Below are positions 1 to 8,044 of a DNA stretch of 32,997 bases, one piece after another. The notes beneath the pieces are model-generated. The model was not told the origin of the DNA. It was given only the letters and a program-made list of their open reading frames with translations, and made no database searches. Each line of letters starts with the position of its first letter. The stretch's first letter is position 1. The position numbers were made by a program, and so were the translations under genes. Origin of the DNA: an uncultured Oscillibacter sp. (GTDB taxonomy: Bacteria; Bacillota; Clostridia; Oscillospirales; Oscillospiraceae); assembly GCA_910589315.1 (NCBI GenBank), contig CAJUTB010000028.1, forward strand, positions 1 through 32,997, read 5' to 3'.

Positions 1-98
1 CCGTAAATCTCGGCTTCCAGTCCCTTGACCTTCTCCTTCGCGCCCTTCAGGAACTTTGGGTCCGGCGGACCGGAGGGCTGTCTTTGGCTATTGGTTTC
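1..98 (-). other. Start of a leftward transcript that leaves the window
   Basis: This is the transcribed side of the strong minus-strand promoter at 99-128. No ATG/GTG/TTG start with a convincing Shine-Dalgarno sequence is visible. The only ATG near the promoter (98-96) opens a 17-codon frame. Another minus-strand frame is open across the left end and reads like a Lys/Glu-rich helix (for example KFLKGAKEKVKGLEAEIYG near 55-1), but it has no standard start inside the window. It could be a 5' untranslated region, a structured RNA, or a gene whose start lies to the left. Function unknown. Confidence 0.3.
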
Positions 99-128
99 AT
101 TATAGTATCACCGTCCGTTTTTTGTCAA
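99..128 (-). promoter_or_regulatory. Sigma-A promoter reading left
   Basis: On the minus strand a perfect -35 (TTGACA, 123-128) and a perfect -10 (TATAAT, 99-104) are separated by 18 bp. Transcription would begin near position 92 and leave the window. A short SD-ATG frame of 11 codons (MQVDKKRTVIL) overlaps the promoter, but it ends at the -10 and is probably chance. The rest of 129-224 holds only weak GC-rich inverted repeats after the TetR stop and no clear terminator. Confidence 0.7.
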
Positions 129-224
129 CCTGCATTGACGTTATCTCCTTTTATGAACCGAGTTATTGGTTATAAACTCCAGCGGTTTCCGCGGGTTTAG
201 CCCCTGGATATGCTTATGTGAAAA

Positions 225-788
225 TCAGGCGTTTTCCGCCATCGCCCGCCGGAGGAGCATATCCGTCATGCCCTCCGCCAGCTGGCACAGACGGCGGAAC
301 TGCCGGGCCATATCGTAACGCATACCGCTGTTAAGCCACGCCATCACCTGCCCGAAACATTCGCACTGGTAAAAGCGAATCAGAATTTCCCGGTCCTCCG
401 ATGAGACCGGCACACGGCCAATGACCGCCGCAGCATAATCCTGCACCACCTGGCGGCATACGTCCATTAGATACCGCTCAAACAAATCCCGGTGGGCGGA
501 CTGGTTGATGTGCAGCACCGCCTGCCGGTTTTCCTGGGCGAACCGGGCGGCGGTTTCCAGGCAGTCGGCCAGGGATGCCGCGGGACCTTGGGATGTGATA
601 ATCCGGTCCGCATATTCCGTAATGATTTCCTCCAGCAGCGCGGGGATGTCTTTGAAGTGGTAGTAAAACGAGTTCCGGTTAACGCCGCAGTCCTGCACGA
701 TCTCCCGGACCGTAATTTCCCGAAGGGGCCGTTCTTCCAGCAGCTTCCGAAAAGATGCCTTGATGGATTCCCTGGCGGATAAAGACAT
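225..788 (-). CDS. TetR/AcrR family transcriptional regulator (second gene of pair)
   Basis: A 187-residue DNA-binding repressor. The N-terminal helix-turn-helix lies at about residues 24-48, with the typical TetR pattern ITVREIVQDCGVNRNSFYYH. The C-terminal half is all-helical and would bind an unknown ligand. The start is ATG 788, which sits 7-8 nt after AAAGGAGG; a longer in-frame extension to 1022 is only the antisense shadow of the upstream gene. It follows the other tetR gene by 23 nt, so the two form one operon read away from the MMPL exporter operon. Paired TetR genes next to an exporter suggest control of that exporter, possibly as a heterodimer or as two separate sensors. The family is certain from the HTH; the ligand is unknown. 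Confidence 0.9.
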   Translation of the reverse strand: MSLSARESIKASFRKLLEERPLREITVREIVQDCGVNRNSFYYHFKDIPALLEEIITEYADRIITSQGPAASLADCLETAARFAQENRQAVLHINQSAHRDLFERYLMDVCRQVVQDYAAAVIGRVPVSSEDREILIRFYQCECFGQVMAWLNSGMRYDMARQFRRLCQLAEGMTDMLLRRAMAENA

Positions 789-811
789 ATGAACTCCTCC
801 TTTTCCGGCGG

Positions 812-1399
812 TCAGGCCCGTTGAAACAGGTTTGCGGCGGCGCCTTCCGCCATCCGCTGGGCGGCGGCGGTCAGCTCGGCCCGGGAAAGGGTCATGTCCA
901 GATCGAACCATTCCTTCAAAAGTCCAATCAGGCCCCAGGCCAGAAAATTCAGCAGATAACCGGTCAGACGCGGGTCCTGGGGCTGAAACCAGGTTTTCAC
1001 CAGCGGCGCGCCGTTTTGACAAATCAGCTGCTGAAGGGCATGAATAAAACCGCTGGCCTCGCTGCTGTTGAAAAGAACGGCGCAGGTTTCCCGGCGTCCG
1101 GCCACAAAGTCCAGCACCGGCTCGAACACGGGAACCACACTCCCCACCGCGACTGTTTCCTGCATATGGGCGTCGATCAGCTCCTGAAGCTCGGACAGCA
1201 GGTCGGCTTCCAGGCTTTGCAGCAGCTCGGCGGTGCCGGAGTAGTGGAGGTAGAACGTGCCGCGGTTCATGTCTGCGGCGTCGGTGACATCCCGGACGGA
1301 AATGTCCGAAAACGTCTTGTGCTTCATCAATTCCAGTAAGCTCTCTTTCAGCAGTTTGCGGGACCGTCTGGCCCGGCGGTCTTCAAAGTTCTTTGGCAT
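812..1399 (-). CDS. TetR/AcrR family transcriptional regulator (first gene of pair)
   Basis: A 195-residue regulator with an N-terminal TetR helix-turn-helix at about residues 33-56 (ISVRDVTDAADMNRGTFYLH). A basic N-terminus (RRARRSRKLLKE) precedes it. The C-terminal domain contains an aromatic-rich helix (NFLAWGLIGLLKEWF), resembling TetR proteins whose ligand domains are hydrophobic. The start at 1399 follows AAAGGAGG by 9 nt. It is transcribed from a promoter that overlaps, on the opposite strand, the promoter of the secreted protein/MMPL operon at 1544. Binding there would shut off both directions, so it is the best candidate for the local repressor. That role is inferred from position only. 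Confidence 0.9.
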   Translation of the reverse strand: MPKNFEDRRARRSRKLLKESLLELMKHKTFSDISVRDVTDAADMNRGTFYLHYSGTAELLQSLEADLLSELQELIDAHMQETVAVGSVVPVFEPVLDFVAGRRETCAVLFNSSEASGFIHALQQLICQNGAPLVKTWFQPQDPRLTGYLLNFLAWGLIGLLKEWFDLDMTLSRAELTAAAQRMAEGAAANLFQRA

Positions 1400-1445
1400 G
1401 GATATTCCTCCTTTGGAATCATTTAGACATTGTGCCGGTTTTGTC

Positions 1446-1497
1446 TATTGACCCGTTTCGCTATCTTTACTATAATCAACTCAAGTCAATAAGTCAA
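1446..1497. promoter_or_regulatory. Overlapping divergent promoters with candidate TetR operator
   Basis: Plus strand: TTGACC (1448-1453), 17-bp spacer, TATAAT (1471-1476), serving the gene at 1544. Minus strand: TTGACT (1492-1497), 17-bp spacer, TATAGT (1469-1474), serving the tetR pair. The two -10 boxes overlap by four bases, so the polymerases must compete. An inverted repeat, TATTGAC (1446-1452) and GTCAATA (1485-1491), brackets both -10 boxes. GTCAA recurs directly at 1485 and 1493. These repeats are plausible TetR half-sites, but no binding is demonstrated. Confidence 0.7.
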
Positions 1498-1543
1498 CAA
1501 AAAATGATTACAAAACATCTGTTGATTATTTGGAGGAATGGAT

Positions 1544-4498
1544 ATGACCCGGCAAACGTTTCAGCACCGCGTCCCCGCTCTGGTTCTGGCGGCGGCCCTG
1601 ACCGCTTCCTGCACCGTCCCGGCAGCGGCGGAACCCATCCGCGACGGTGTAACGCCCACCTACGATGAAGCGTATTACGCCACCCTGGACTATTACGGCA
1701 ATCTTCTGGAAGGCAGCGTCGTAAAAAGCTATGCCCTCAACGGCGCGGACTCCCTCACGGACTACGGAACCTATGACGAGGTGGTCAACCTCACCGACCG
1801 CACGGCCGCCGTCCAGGGGGAGGGAGAGACTTCCTTCCAATTCTCCGGCGCTGCGCCGGACCGCTTCTACTTTGAAGGCAAAACCAGGCAGCCCTTTCAG
1901 GACCTTCCCTGGACGGTTACGCTGCGGTACACCCTCAACGGCGTCCCGGCCAAGGCGGAGGACCTGGCCGGACAGCAAGGGGTTGTCGAAATCCTGCTGG
2001 ACATCGTGCCCAATGAAAACGCCGGGGATTACGCCCGCTATAACTACACATTGGAAGCCATGGCGTTGTTTAACCAGGACGACATCCTGTCTCTGGAAGC
2101 TCCCGGCGCACAGGTGCAGTTAGTGGGCAATCTGCGGACGGTCCTGTTTCTGGCCCTTCCGGGAGAGGAGCAGCATTTTACCATCCGCGTCGGCAGCAAC
2201 GACTTTTCCTTCGGCGGACTGACGGTCCTGATGGTCCCCGCGACTCTGGCGCAGCTGGAAGAAATTGCAAAGCTCAGCCAGCGCAAGGACGATCTGGAAG
2301 ACGATTACAACGCCCTTTCCGGCAGTCTGGATAACCTGCTGGACGCGCTCAACAACATTCAAAACGGCCTCTATGCCTCCGCCAAGGGCCTGGACCAGCT
2401 GGACGCTGCCCGCCAGACCTTCTCCGGCGGCAAAGGCGTGCTGTACGAGGATACGGATCTTCTGCGGGGCGATCTGTCCAATCTGGCGGACATTCTGGAA
2501 CCGGTTCAGGAACGGGTCGGAATTTTAAGCCAGACGGTGACGGACTCCACGACCGTCCTGAACGAGCTGACCGACACGACGCTGACCCTTCAAACGCAGC
2601 TTTCCGAATTGGAAAACGCCCTGCGCGGCTTGGAGGAGGGGACCGACGATGTAAAGCACGTCGTACGTCTCGCCGCAAACCTGGAGGATAGTCTTCTCAG
2701 CCTGGAACGGGCTTTGGGCGGTACGCATATCAGCGGCGGCAGTATTTCCACAAACAGCAGCGCGCTGGTGAAAAAGGTGAAGGATGTACACGGCGTTTAC
2801 GCCGCCGATGATCCCGACGCTTTTTTCGCGGGAATGCTGGCCCTTCAGGGCAAAAGCCAGGCGGAAATCCAGGGAATCCAGAATCTGCTGGGCATTGACG
2901 AAAGTACGGCCGCCGCTATTGGCAAGCAGGAGGAATGGAAAGCCGCCAACGCTGCAAAAAAGCAGATGGACGGCCTCCATGCCGCCAAGGAAAACGGTAT
3001 GAGCTTCCAAGGCTTCTGCGAGCAGCTTCCTGGGGTTTCGGAGAGCCAGGCCAAGCAGATGAACGATCTCTGGATAATTTACAGCAGCGGCGGCAATTTG
3101 AACAATTCCTCCGGCGGTTCGGCAAAGCCGCCCCAGACCCCCGCACCTAAGCCGGAAGAACCCAAGCCGGAGGAACCTAAACCGGAAGAACCGAAACCAG
3201 AGGAACCCAAGCCGGAACCGCCCGCTCCGGAGAATCCTGCGCCGGAACCTTCGGAGGATACGGAGGCCCCGGAAAATCCGGACGCCAACACGCCGGAACC
3301 GGAGGAGCCGGATGCCAGTCAGGCGGATGCCGGTAAAACACAGGGAACATCTTCCGCGGAAGACGGCGCGAGGCATCAGATCTCTGACAGTCTGCTTCTC
3401 AACGACCCCGAAAACGGCGGTGAATCCGGCGGGGATTCCAGCGAAAGCAGCGGTTCCGAAGGAGACGATTTGCCCAGCGAGGACAATCCGCCCAGCGAGG
3501 GCAATCCGGAGGAAGGAGACACACCCGCCGAAGGCGATACCCCCGGCGAGGGCAATCCGGAGGAAGGAGACACGCCCGCCGAAGGCGATACCCCCGGCGA
3601 GGGCAATCCGGAGGAAGGAGACACGCCCGCCGAAGGCGATACCCCCGGCGAGGACAATCCGGATAAAGAAGACGAACCCAAACCGCCCGACAGCGGCGGT
3701 TCTGATCAAACGGTTGGCGGGGCCGTGATGGATATTATCACCAGCGGCATAGACAACGCCACCGCCCAGATTGACCGGATTCAAAGCAGCCTTACCAATT
3801 CCCTGAACGAGATTAAAGGGCCTGCCGCCACCGTTGCGGGCAATCTGGCGGATGTCTGCGCTCAGCTCAATACGCTCATTCCCTTGCTGGACGACGCCGG
3901 AGATGTTTCCGCCGCCCTGCGGCAGTCCTCCGAAACGCTGCGGACCCTCCTGACTTCCGTGGACAATCTGCGGGGCGTGCTGAACGGCTACGAACCGGTC
4001 TTACAGGAAGCCCTTGCCAATGCCGGAACGCTCAGCGCATCCGCCGCTGCCACGATCCGGGACACAGAAACCCTGCTGGCCAACGCGGAGAATCTGGCGC
4101 AGTCCACCGGCGCGCCGCTGGACGAGGGGACCCGGCAGTCCCTGCGCGGACTTTCCTCCGCCCTGCGGCAGACCGCAAAAGCCCTCGCCACTACCGGCGA
4201 GGTAAAAACCGCCAAAAACACCATCACCGATATTATCGAGGACACCTGGAACGAGTACACCGGCGACATCAACAATCTTTTGCTGATGGACGCCACGGCG
4301 GAACCGGTTTCCCTTACCGACGAACGGAACCCCACGCCATCCAGCGTTCAGGTTTTGATCCGCACCCAGGAGATCAAAACGGACGAGGCGGAGAAGGAGG
4401 CGGAAACTGCCGCCGAAAAACCGTCTACGACGTTCTGGGACCGGGTTTCCCGGATGTTTCAGGACTTCTGGCAGGCCATTGCCGGCATCTTTCGCTGA
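1544..4498 (+). CDS. Secreted coiled-coil/repeat-rich partner of MMPL exporter
   Basis: A protein of about 984 residues. ATG 1544 is preferred over ATG 1538 because GGAGG at 1532-1536 is 7 nt upstream of the former and touches the latter. A signal peptide covers about residues 1-30 (cleavage likely after VPAAA). An N-terminal beta-rich domain follows, then Leu/Asn-rich coiled coils (about 240-390), then a disordered acidic linker. The linker contains PKPEE repeats (about 535-565) and three 17-residue GEGNPEEGDTPAEGDTP units (about 651-702). A second coiled coil covers about 729-896, and an amphipathic aromatic tail ends the protein (FWDRVSRMFQDFW). It lies 21 nt upstream of the MMPL gene, so it probably acts outside the membrane as the exporter's accessory or wall-spanning component. 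I do not recognise a named family with certainty; the role is inferred from the operon. Confidence 0.75.
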   Translation: MTRQTFQHRVPALVLAAALTASCTVPAAAEPIRDGVTPTYDEAYYATLDYYGNLLEGSVVKSYALNGADSLTDYGTYDEVVNLTDRTAAVQGEGETSFQFSGAAPDRFYFEGKTRQPFQDLPWTVTLRYTLNGVPAKAEDLAGQQGVVEILLDIVPNENAGDYARYNYTLEAMALFNQDDILSLEAPGAQVQLVGNLRTVLFLALPGEEQHFTIRVGSNDFSFGGLTVLMVPATLAQLEEIAKLSQRKDDLEDDYNALSGSLDNLLDALNNIQNGLYASAKGLDQLDAARQTFSGGKGVLYEDTDLLRGDLSNLADILEPVQERVGILSQTVTDSTTVLNELTDTTLTLQTQLSELENALRGLEEGTDDVKHVVRLAANLEDSLLSLERALGGTHISGGSISTNSSALVKKVKDVHGVYAADDPDAFFAGMLALQGKSQAEIQGIQNLLGIDESTAAAIGKQEEWKAANAAKKQMDGLHAAKENGMSFQGFCEQLPGVSESQAKQMNDLWIIYSSGGNLNNSSGGSAKPPQTPAPKPEEPKPEEPKPEEPKPEEPKPEPPAPENPAPEPSEDTEAPENPDANTPEPEEPDASQADAGKTQGTSSAEDGARHQISDSLLLNDPENGGESGGDSSESSGSEGDDLPSEDNPPSEGNPEEGDTPAEGDTPGEGNPEEGDTPAEGDTPGEGNPEEGDTPAEGDTPGEDNPDKEDEPKPPDSGGSDQTVGGAVMDIITSGIDNATAQIDRIQSSLTNSLNEIKGPAATVAGNLADVCAQLNTLIPLLDDAGDVSAALRQSSETLRTLLTSVDNLRGVLNGYEPVLQEALANAGTLSASAAATIRDTETLLANAENLAQSTGAPLDEGTRQSLRGLSSALRQTAKALATTGEVKTAKNTITDIIEDTWNEYTGDINNLLLMDATAEPVSLTDERNPTPSSVQVLIRTQEIKTDEAEKEAETAAEKPSTTFWDRVSRMFQDFWQAIAGIFR
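3497..3649 (+). repeat. Three tandem 51-bp coding repeats
   Basis: Three head-to-tail copies start at 3497, 3548 and 3599. The second and third are identical, and the first differs at a single base. A partial fourth copy follows. Each encodes the 17-residue acidic unit GEGNPEEGDTPAEGDTP. The near-identity at DNA level points to recent expansion by slippage or recombination, so copy number probably varies between strains. It is in frame, so length changes would not break the gene. Confidence 0.9.
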
Positions 4499-4519
4499 CG
4501 GGAAGGAGAATCAAGCGAT

Positions 4520-6631
4520 ATGGTGGAAAAAATTGCCCATAAACTGACCCGCAGGCCGAAACTGGTGGCGTTGATTGCCGTACTGATGCTGATTCCCTCA
4601 GTCATCGGCTACGCGGCGACCCGGATTAACTATGACATCCTCTCCTATCTCCCCCAGGACCTGCCCTCGTCTCAGGGCGAACAGCTTCTGGAGGACCCGT
4701 TCCAAATGGCGGCGACCAGTATGCTGATTGTGGAGGGAATGCCCGCCGGATACACAAACCGGCTGATTCAGGACATCCAGAAAGTGCCCGGCGTTTCCAA
4801 CGCCGTCTGGATCAGCAATCTGGTGGGCATTCAGGTTCCGGTGGAGATGATTCCGGCGGATTTCCGGGAGATGTTTTTCTCCGGTCAGGCGACGATGATG
4901 CTGATTCAATACGACCACCCCGGCGCGTCTGACGAGACCATGGAATCCATTCAGCAGGTCCGGAACATCTGCAACGAACGCTGTTTCCTGGCGGGCTTTT
5001 CCGTCGTCATCAAGGACACCCGGGACGTGATGGACAGCGAGCTTCCGGTTTTTGTCGGACTGGCGGTGCTGCTGGCGCTGCTGGCGATGTCCGTTACGCT
5101 GGAATCGACGGTTCTCCCCTTTGTGTACCTGGCCAGCATTGGCATGGCGGTGGTTTACAACTTTGGAAGCAACGTCTTTCTGGGGCAGATTTCTTACATC
5201 ACAAAAGCCATCGCCGCCGTACTGCAACTGGGCGTGACCATGGATTACTCCATTTTCCTGTATCACCGCTACGAGGAGGAACGGGAACGCTACGACGACA
5301 AACGGGACGCCATGACCCAGGCGATCATTGCGGCCTTCCGTTCCCTCTCCGGCAGCAGCCTGACCACGATTGCGGGTTTTCTGGCTCTCTGCTTCATGCG
5401 CCTGACCCTGGGCCGTGACATCGGTATAGTTATGGCGAAGGGCGTGGTTCTGGGAGTGGCGACGGTGATTCTGGTTCTTCCGTCTCTGGTGCTGATTTTC
5501 GACAAGCAGATTGAAAAGCACAAACACAAAACGCTCATTCCATCCTTTGACCGTGTGAATGGGTGGATTGTGAAAGCGCGGATTCCGCTGGTGGCGCTGA
5601 CGCTGTTTCTGTTTTTCCCGTCGATCTATGCCCAGAAGCACGCGGATATTTACTACAAGCTGGACGAATCCCTTCCGCGGGACCTGCCGTCCATTATCAG
5701 TAATGAAAAGCTCAAGGATGATTTCAACATGGCGACCTCCCACTTTGTGGTGCTGCGGGACGATCTGTCCGCCGCCAGTATGGGCGAGCTGGAACAGCGT
5801 ATGGAGGAGGTTCCTGGGATTACGTCCGTGGTCTCCTATCACAAGATGCTGGGAACCGGCATTCCGGACTTTTTCATCCCGGATACCATTAAGGAAATGC
5901 TGCGTCAGGACGGGTATCAGCTCATGATGATCAACTCCAGCTATGCCCCGGCAACAGAGGAGGTCGCCCGGCAGCTGGACGCCATGACGGCCATTTTCCA
6001 GGACTACGACCCAGACGCCATGATCACCGGCGAGGGGGCCATGTATCGGGACCTGATCGACACGTCCTCCGTGGACTTCCAGGTAACGAATTACATCTCT
6101 ATCGCGGCGATTTTCCTGATCATCGCCTTTGTATTCCGGTCTATCTCCATTCCGGCGGTGCTGGTGGCAACCATTGAGCTGGCCATTTTCATCAACCAGG
6201 GGATTTGCTACTTCACCGGCACGGAAATTCCCTTCATCGCGCCCACGATTATCAGCTGCGTACAGCTGGGCGCGACGGTGGACTATGCGATTTTGATGAC
6301 CTCCCGTTTTCAGGAGGAGCTTCGGAAGGGCTTGGACCGGAAAGCGGCCATCCGCGCCGCGGCCAACGCCTCCGACGCCTCGATTATCACCAGTGCGCTG
6401 GTGCTGTTCTGCGCCACGCTGGGCGTTTCCTTCGTCTCCTCTATTGATTTGATTGGAGCCATTTGCATTATGCTGGCGCGGGGCGCGCTGGTTTCCGCGC
6501 TGGTGAGCATTTTCCTCATGCCCGCTGTACTGTGTGTCTGCGAGCCGCTGTTTTGTAAAACCAGCTACCGCTGGCGCACGGCGCCGGTCCCGGCGAAGGA
6601 CGTTCCGCAGGTTCCGGCGGGCGTGGCCTGA
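4520..6631 (+). CDS. MMPL/RND family exporter
   Basis: A 703-residue membrane transporter with duplicated RND architecture. Each half has one membrane helix, an extracytoplasmic domain, then a five-helix bundle. The first helix is at about 16-34, and the bundles are at about 174-330 and 522-690. The proton-relay Asp-Tyr pair of MMPL proteins is present in both halves (GVTMDYSIFL, D242-Y243; GATVDYAILM, D588-Y589). The conserved length and paired motifs argue for an intact exporter. Substrates of this family are typically lipids, hydrophobic antimicrobials or surface polymers; the sequence does not say which. It starts 21 nt after the secreted partner with a GGAAGGAG site and is followed by a terminator. 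Expression is probably controlled by the divergent TetR pair. Confidence 0.9.
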   Translation: MVEKIAHKLTRRPKLVALIAVLMLIPSVIGYAATRINYDILSYLPQDLPSSQGEQLLEDPFQMAATSMLIVEGMPAGYTNRLIQDIQKVPGVSNAVWISNLVGIQVPVEMIPADFREMFFSGQATMMLIQYDHPGASDETMESIQQVRNICNERCFLAGFSVVIKDTRDVMDSELPVFVGLAVLLALLAMSVTLESTVLPFVYLASIGMAVVYNFGSNVFLGQISYITKAIAAVLQLGVTMDYSIFLYHRYEEERERYDDKRDAMTQAIIAAFRSLSGSSLTTIAGFLALCFMRLTLGRDIGIVMAKGVVLGVATVILVLPSLVLIFDKQIEKHKHKTLIPSFDRVNGWIVKARIPLVALTLFLFFPSIYAQKHADIYYKLDESLPRDLPSIISNEKLKDDFNMATSHFVVLRDDLSAASMGELEQRMEEVPGITSVVSYHKMLGTGIPDFFIPDTIKEMLRQDGYQLMMINSSYAPATEEVARQLDAMTAIFQDYDPDAMITGEGAMYRDLIDTSSVDFQVTNYISIAAIFLIIAFVFRSISIPAVLVATIELAIFINQGICYFTGTEIPFIAPTIISCVQLGATVDYAILMTSRFQEELRKGLDRKAAIRAAANASDASIITSALVLFCATLGVSFVSSIDLIGAICIMLARGALVSALVSIFLMPAVLCVCEPLFCKTSYRWRTAPVPAKDVPQVPAGVA

Positions 6632-6656
6632 CTTCTGAGGGACAGCGGACAAATCG

Positions 6657-6690
6657 AAATCCGACGGCTCAAAGAGCCGCCGGATTTTTT
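6657..6690 (+). terminator. Rho-independent terminator of the exporter operon
   Basis: A 14-bp stem with one mismatch (arms AAATCCGACGGCTC and GAGCCGCCGGATTT) and a short A-rich loop, ending in six T. It sits 25 nt after the MMPL stop. The remaining gap to 6748 holds nothing else recognisable. Confidence 0.85.
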
Positions 6691-6748
6691 CGCGTTTTTC
6701 CATTTGGAAAAAGTATTCTAAGCCGCTTGCTTTTTCAGCCAACCGCAC

Positions 6749-7909
6749 TTATACGGATATGTGACTTGCCCAAAAACCGCGGATGGTTTCTGCGGAAGAA
6801 TCCAGGCTCCCTTGCGCAAAACCGTTCCGTCCGCCGCCGCGGCCGTGCAGGGCGGTATTCATCGCTTTCACCAAGGCGGCAATATCCGTTCCGCCGCTGT
6901 GAACCAGCGCGTAGGTCCAATGCTCCCCTTCCCCCGAGAACACCGCCGCCAGACCGCCGCAGGTCTGTGCGATGGCATCCGCCAGACGGCGCACGCTGTC
7001 CGGCTTCATGGGCGGCTGAAAGAAAAGCACGTCGCCCGTTCCGGCGTGTTCCGCCGCAATGGCCTGAAACGCCGTCTGTTCCAGCCCGGCAATCCGCGCC
7101 TTTGCGGCGGAAAGCTCTGCTTCCAGGCGTTCCACTGCCGCCAGCGTCTCCAACGGCTTGACGCTTAATTGCTGTCCGATGGCCTTGGCCTGTCCGTATA
7201 CGGCGGATAAATACGCCGCCGCCCGGCGGCCGCAGACAATCTCCATCCGCACGCCCTCCCGGAACTTTTGGCAGGACAGGATTTTGATCAAATTGATTGC
7301 CCCGGACCGCTGGACGTGGGTTCCGCAGCAGGCGCAGCAGTCCGCGCCGGGAAAGGCCACAATGCGGACTTGTCCGGTCAGTTCCTTTTTGCTCCGGTAG
7401 TCCAGCGCAGCCAGGGCCTCCGGCGTGGGATACGTGATGTTTACCGGTTCGTCCCGGCATATGAAATCATTTGCCTCCCGTTCGGCTTCCAGCGTCTGTT
7501 CCCAGGTGATTTCTGTGTTGAAATCAATCGTCACGGCTTCCGCGCCCAGATGAAAGCCCACATTGTCGCACTGAAAACGGCGGCAGATAATGCCGCTCAA
7601 AATATGTTCGCCGGAGTGCTGCTGCATATGATCGAAACGCCGCGCCCAGTCAATCGCGCCCTCGACGGTCTGCCCGGCGTCCAGGGGAGCGGCGCAGGTG
7701 TGAAACACTACGCCCGCTTTGTCGTGAACATCCAGCACCGGAACGCCGTTCAGCGTTCCATGATCGGCGGGCTGGCCGCCGCCCTCCGGATAAAACGCCG
7801 TGCGGTCCAGCACGACCTTCCAGGCGTCTTTGAACGGTTCGCAGGAAATCACTGCCGCCGTAAATTTCTGCAAATAGGCGTCCTGGTAGTATAATTTTTC
7901 AGTTTCCAT
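6749..7909 (-). CDS. AlaX-type alanyl-tRNA editing protein with DHHA1 domain
   Basis: A 386-residue stand-alone relative of the AlaRS editing half. It would hydrolyse mischarged Ser-tRNA(Ala) or Gly-tRNA(Ala) in the cytoplasm. The zinc-binding editing core is complete: HSGEH at H98/H102 and CCGTH with C194 and H198. The N-terminal beta-barrel carries the usual FYPEGGGQPADHG. A coiled region (about 235-275) leads into a C-terminal DHHA1 domain with a GGGR stretch. Length matches the long AlaX class (AlaX-L). The start is METEK at 7909, 8 nt after AAAGGA; the in-frame ATG at 7918 overlaps the ribosome site. It is monocistronic with its own promoter. tRNA(Ala) specificity follows from the family. 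Confidence 0.9.
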   Translation of the reverse strand: METEKLYYQDAYLQKFTAAVISCEPFKDAWKVVLDRTAFYPEGGGQPADHGTLNGVPVLDVHDKAGVVFHTCAAPLDAGQTVEGAIDWARRFDHMQQHSGEHILSGIICRRFQCDNVGFHLGAEAVTIDFNTEITWEQTLEAEREANDFICRDEPVNITYPTPEALAALDYRSKKELTGQVRIVAFPGADCCACCGTHVQRSGAINLIKILSCQKFREGVRMEIVCGRRAAAYLSAVYGQAKAIGQQLSVKPLETLAAVERLEAELSAAKARIAGLEQTAFQAIAAEHAGTGDVLFFQPPMKPDSVRRLADAIAQTCGGLAAVFSGEGEHWTYALVHSGGTDIAALVKAMNTALHGRGGGRNGFAQGSLDSSAETIRGFWASHISV

Positions 7910-7939
7910 GGAAATCATCCTTTCCGCTGCAATGTCCTT

Positions 7940-7968
7940 ATTATAGCGGCTGAACGGAAGAACCGCAA
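7940..7968 (-). promoter_or_regulatory. Sigma-A promoter of the AlaX gene
   Basis: Minus strand: -35 TTGCGG (7963-7968), 17-bp spacer, perfect -10 TATAAT (7940-7945). The transcript would start near 7933, about 25 nt upstream of the AlaX start codon. Confidence 0.7.
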
Positions 7969-7973
7969 GCCTG

Positions 7974-8005
7974 AAAAAGCCGCCGGAGGAAATTTCTCCG
8001 GCGGC
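7974..8005 (-). terminator. Terminator of the AT-rich membrane-protein gene
   Basis: A perfect 10-bp GC stem (GCCGCCGGAG with CTCCGGCGGC) and a 7-nt loop. It is followed on the minus strand by five T (7974-7978). It insulates the AlaX promoter from the gene ending at 8045. Confidence 0.85.
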
Positions 8006-8044
8006 GGTATGACGGGTATGGCGTCAGCGAATCAGGGCTGGAAA

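Noticed and set aside
1566..1604. Lipobox (LTASC) in the secreted MMPL partner
   Set aside because: Thr rather than Leu/Val/Ile occupies the -3 position, and a standard signal peptidase I site (VPAAA) follows, so ordinary secretion is more likely.
3497..3649. Regular 51-bp repeats as a CRISPR array
   Set aside because: The repeats are contiguous without spacers and lie in frame inside a coding region, encoding a 17-residue protein repeat.
4598..6748. Long open frame on the minus strand opposite the MMPL gene
   Set aside because: It mirrors the exporter gene, has Arg/His/Gln/Asn-rich low-quality protein and no ribosome site. It is a codon-bias shadow of a GC-rich gene.
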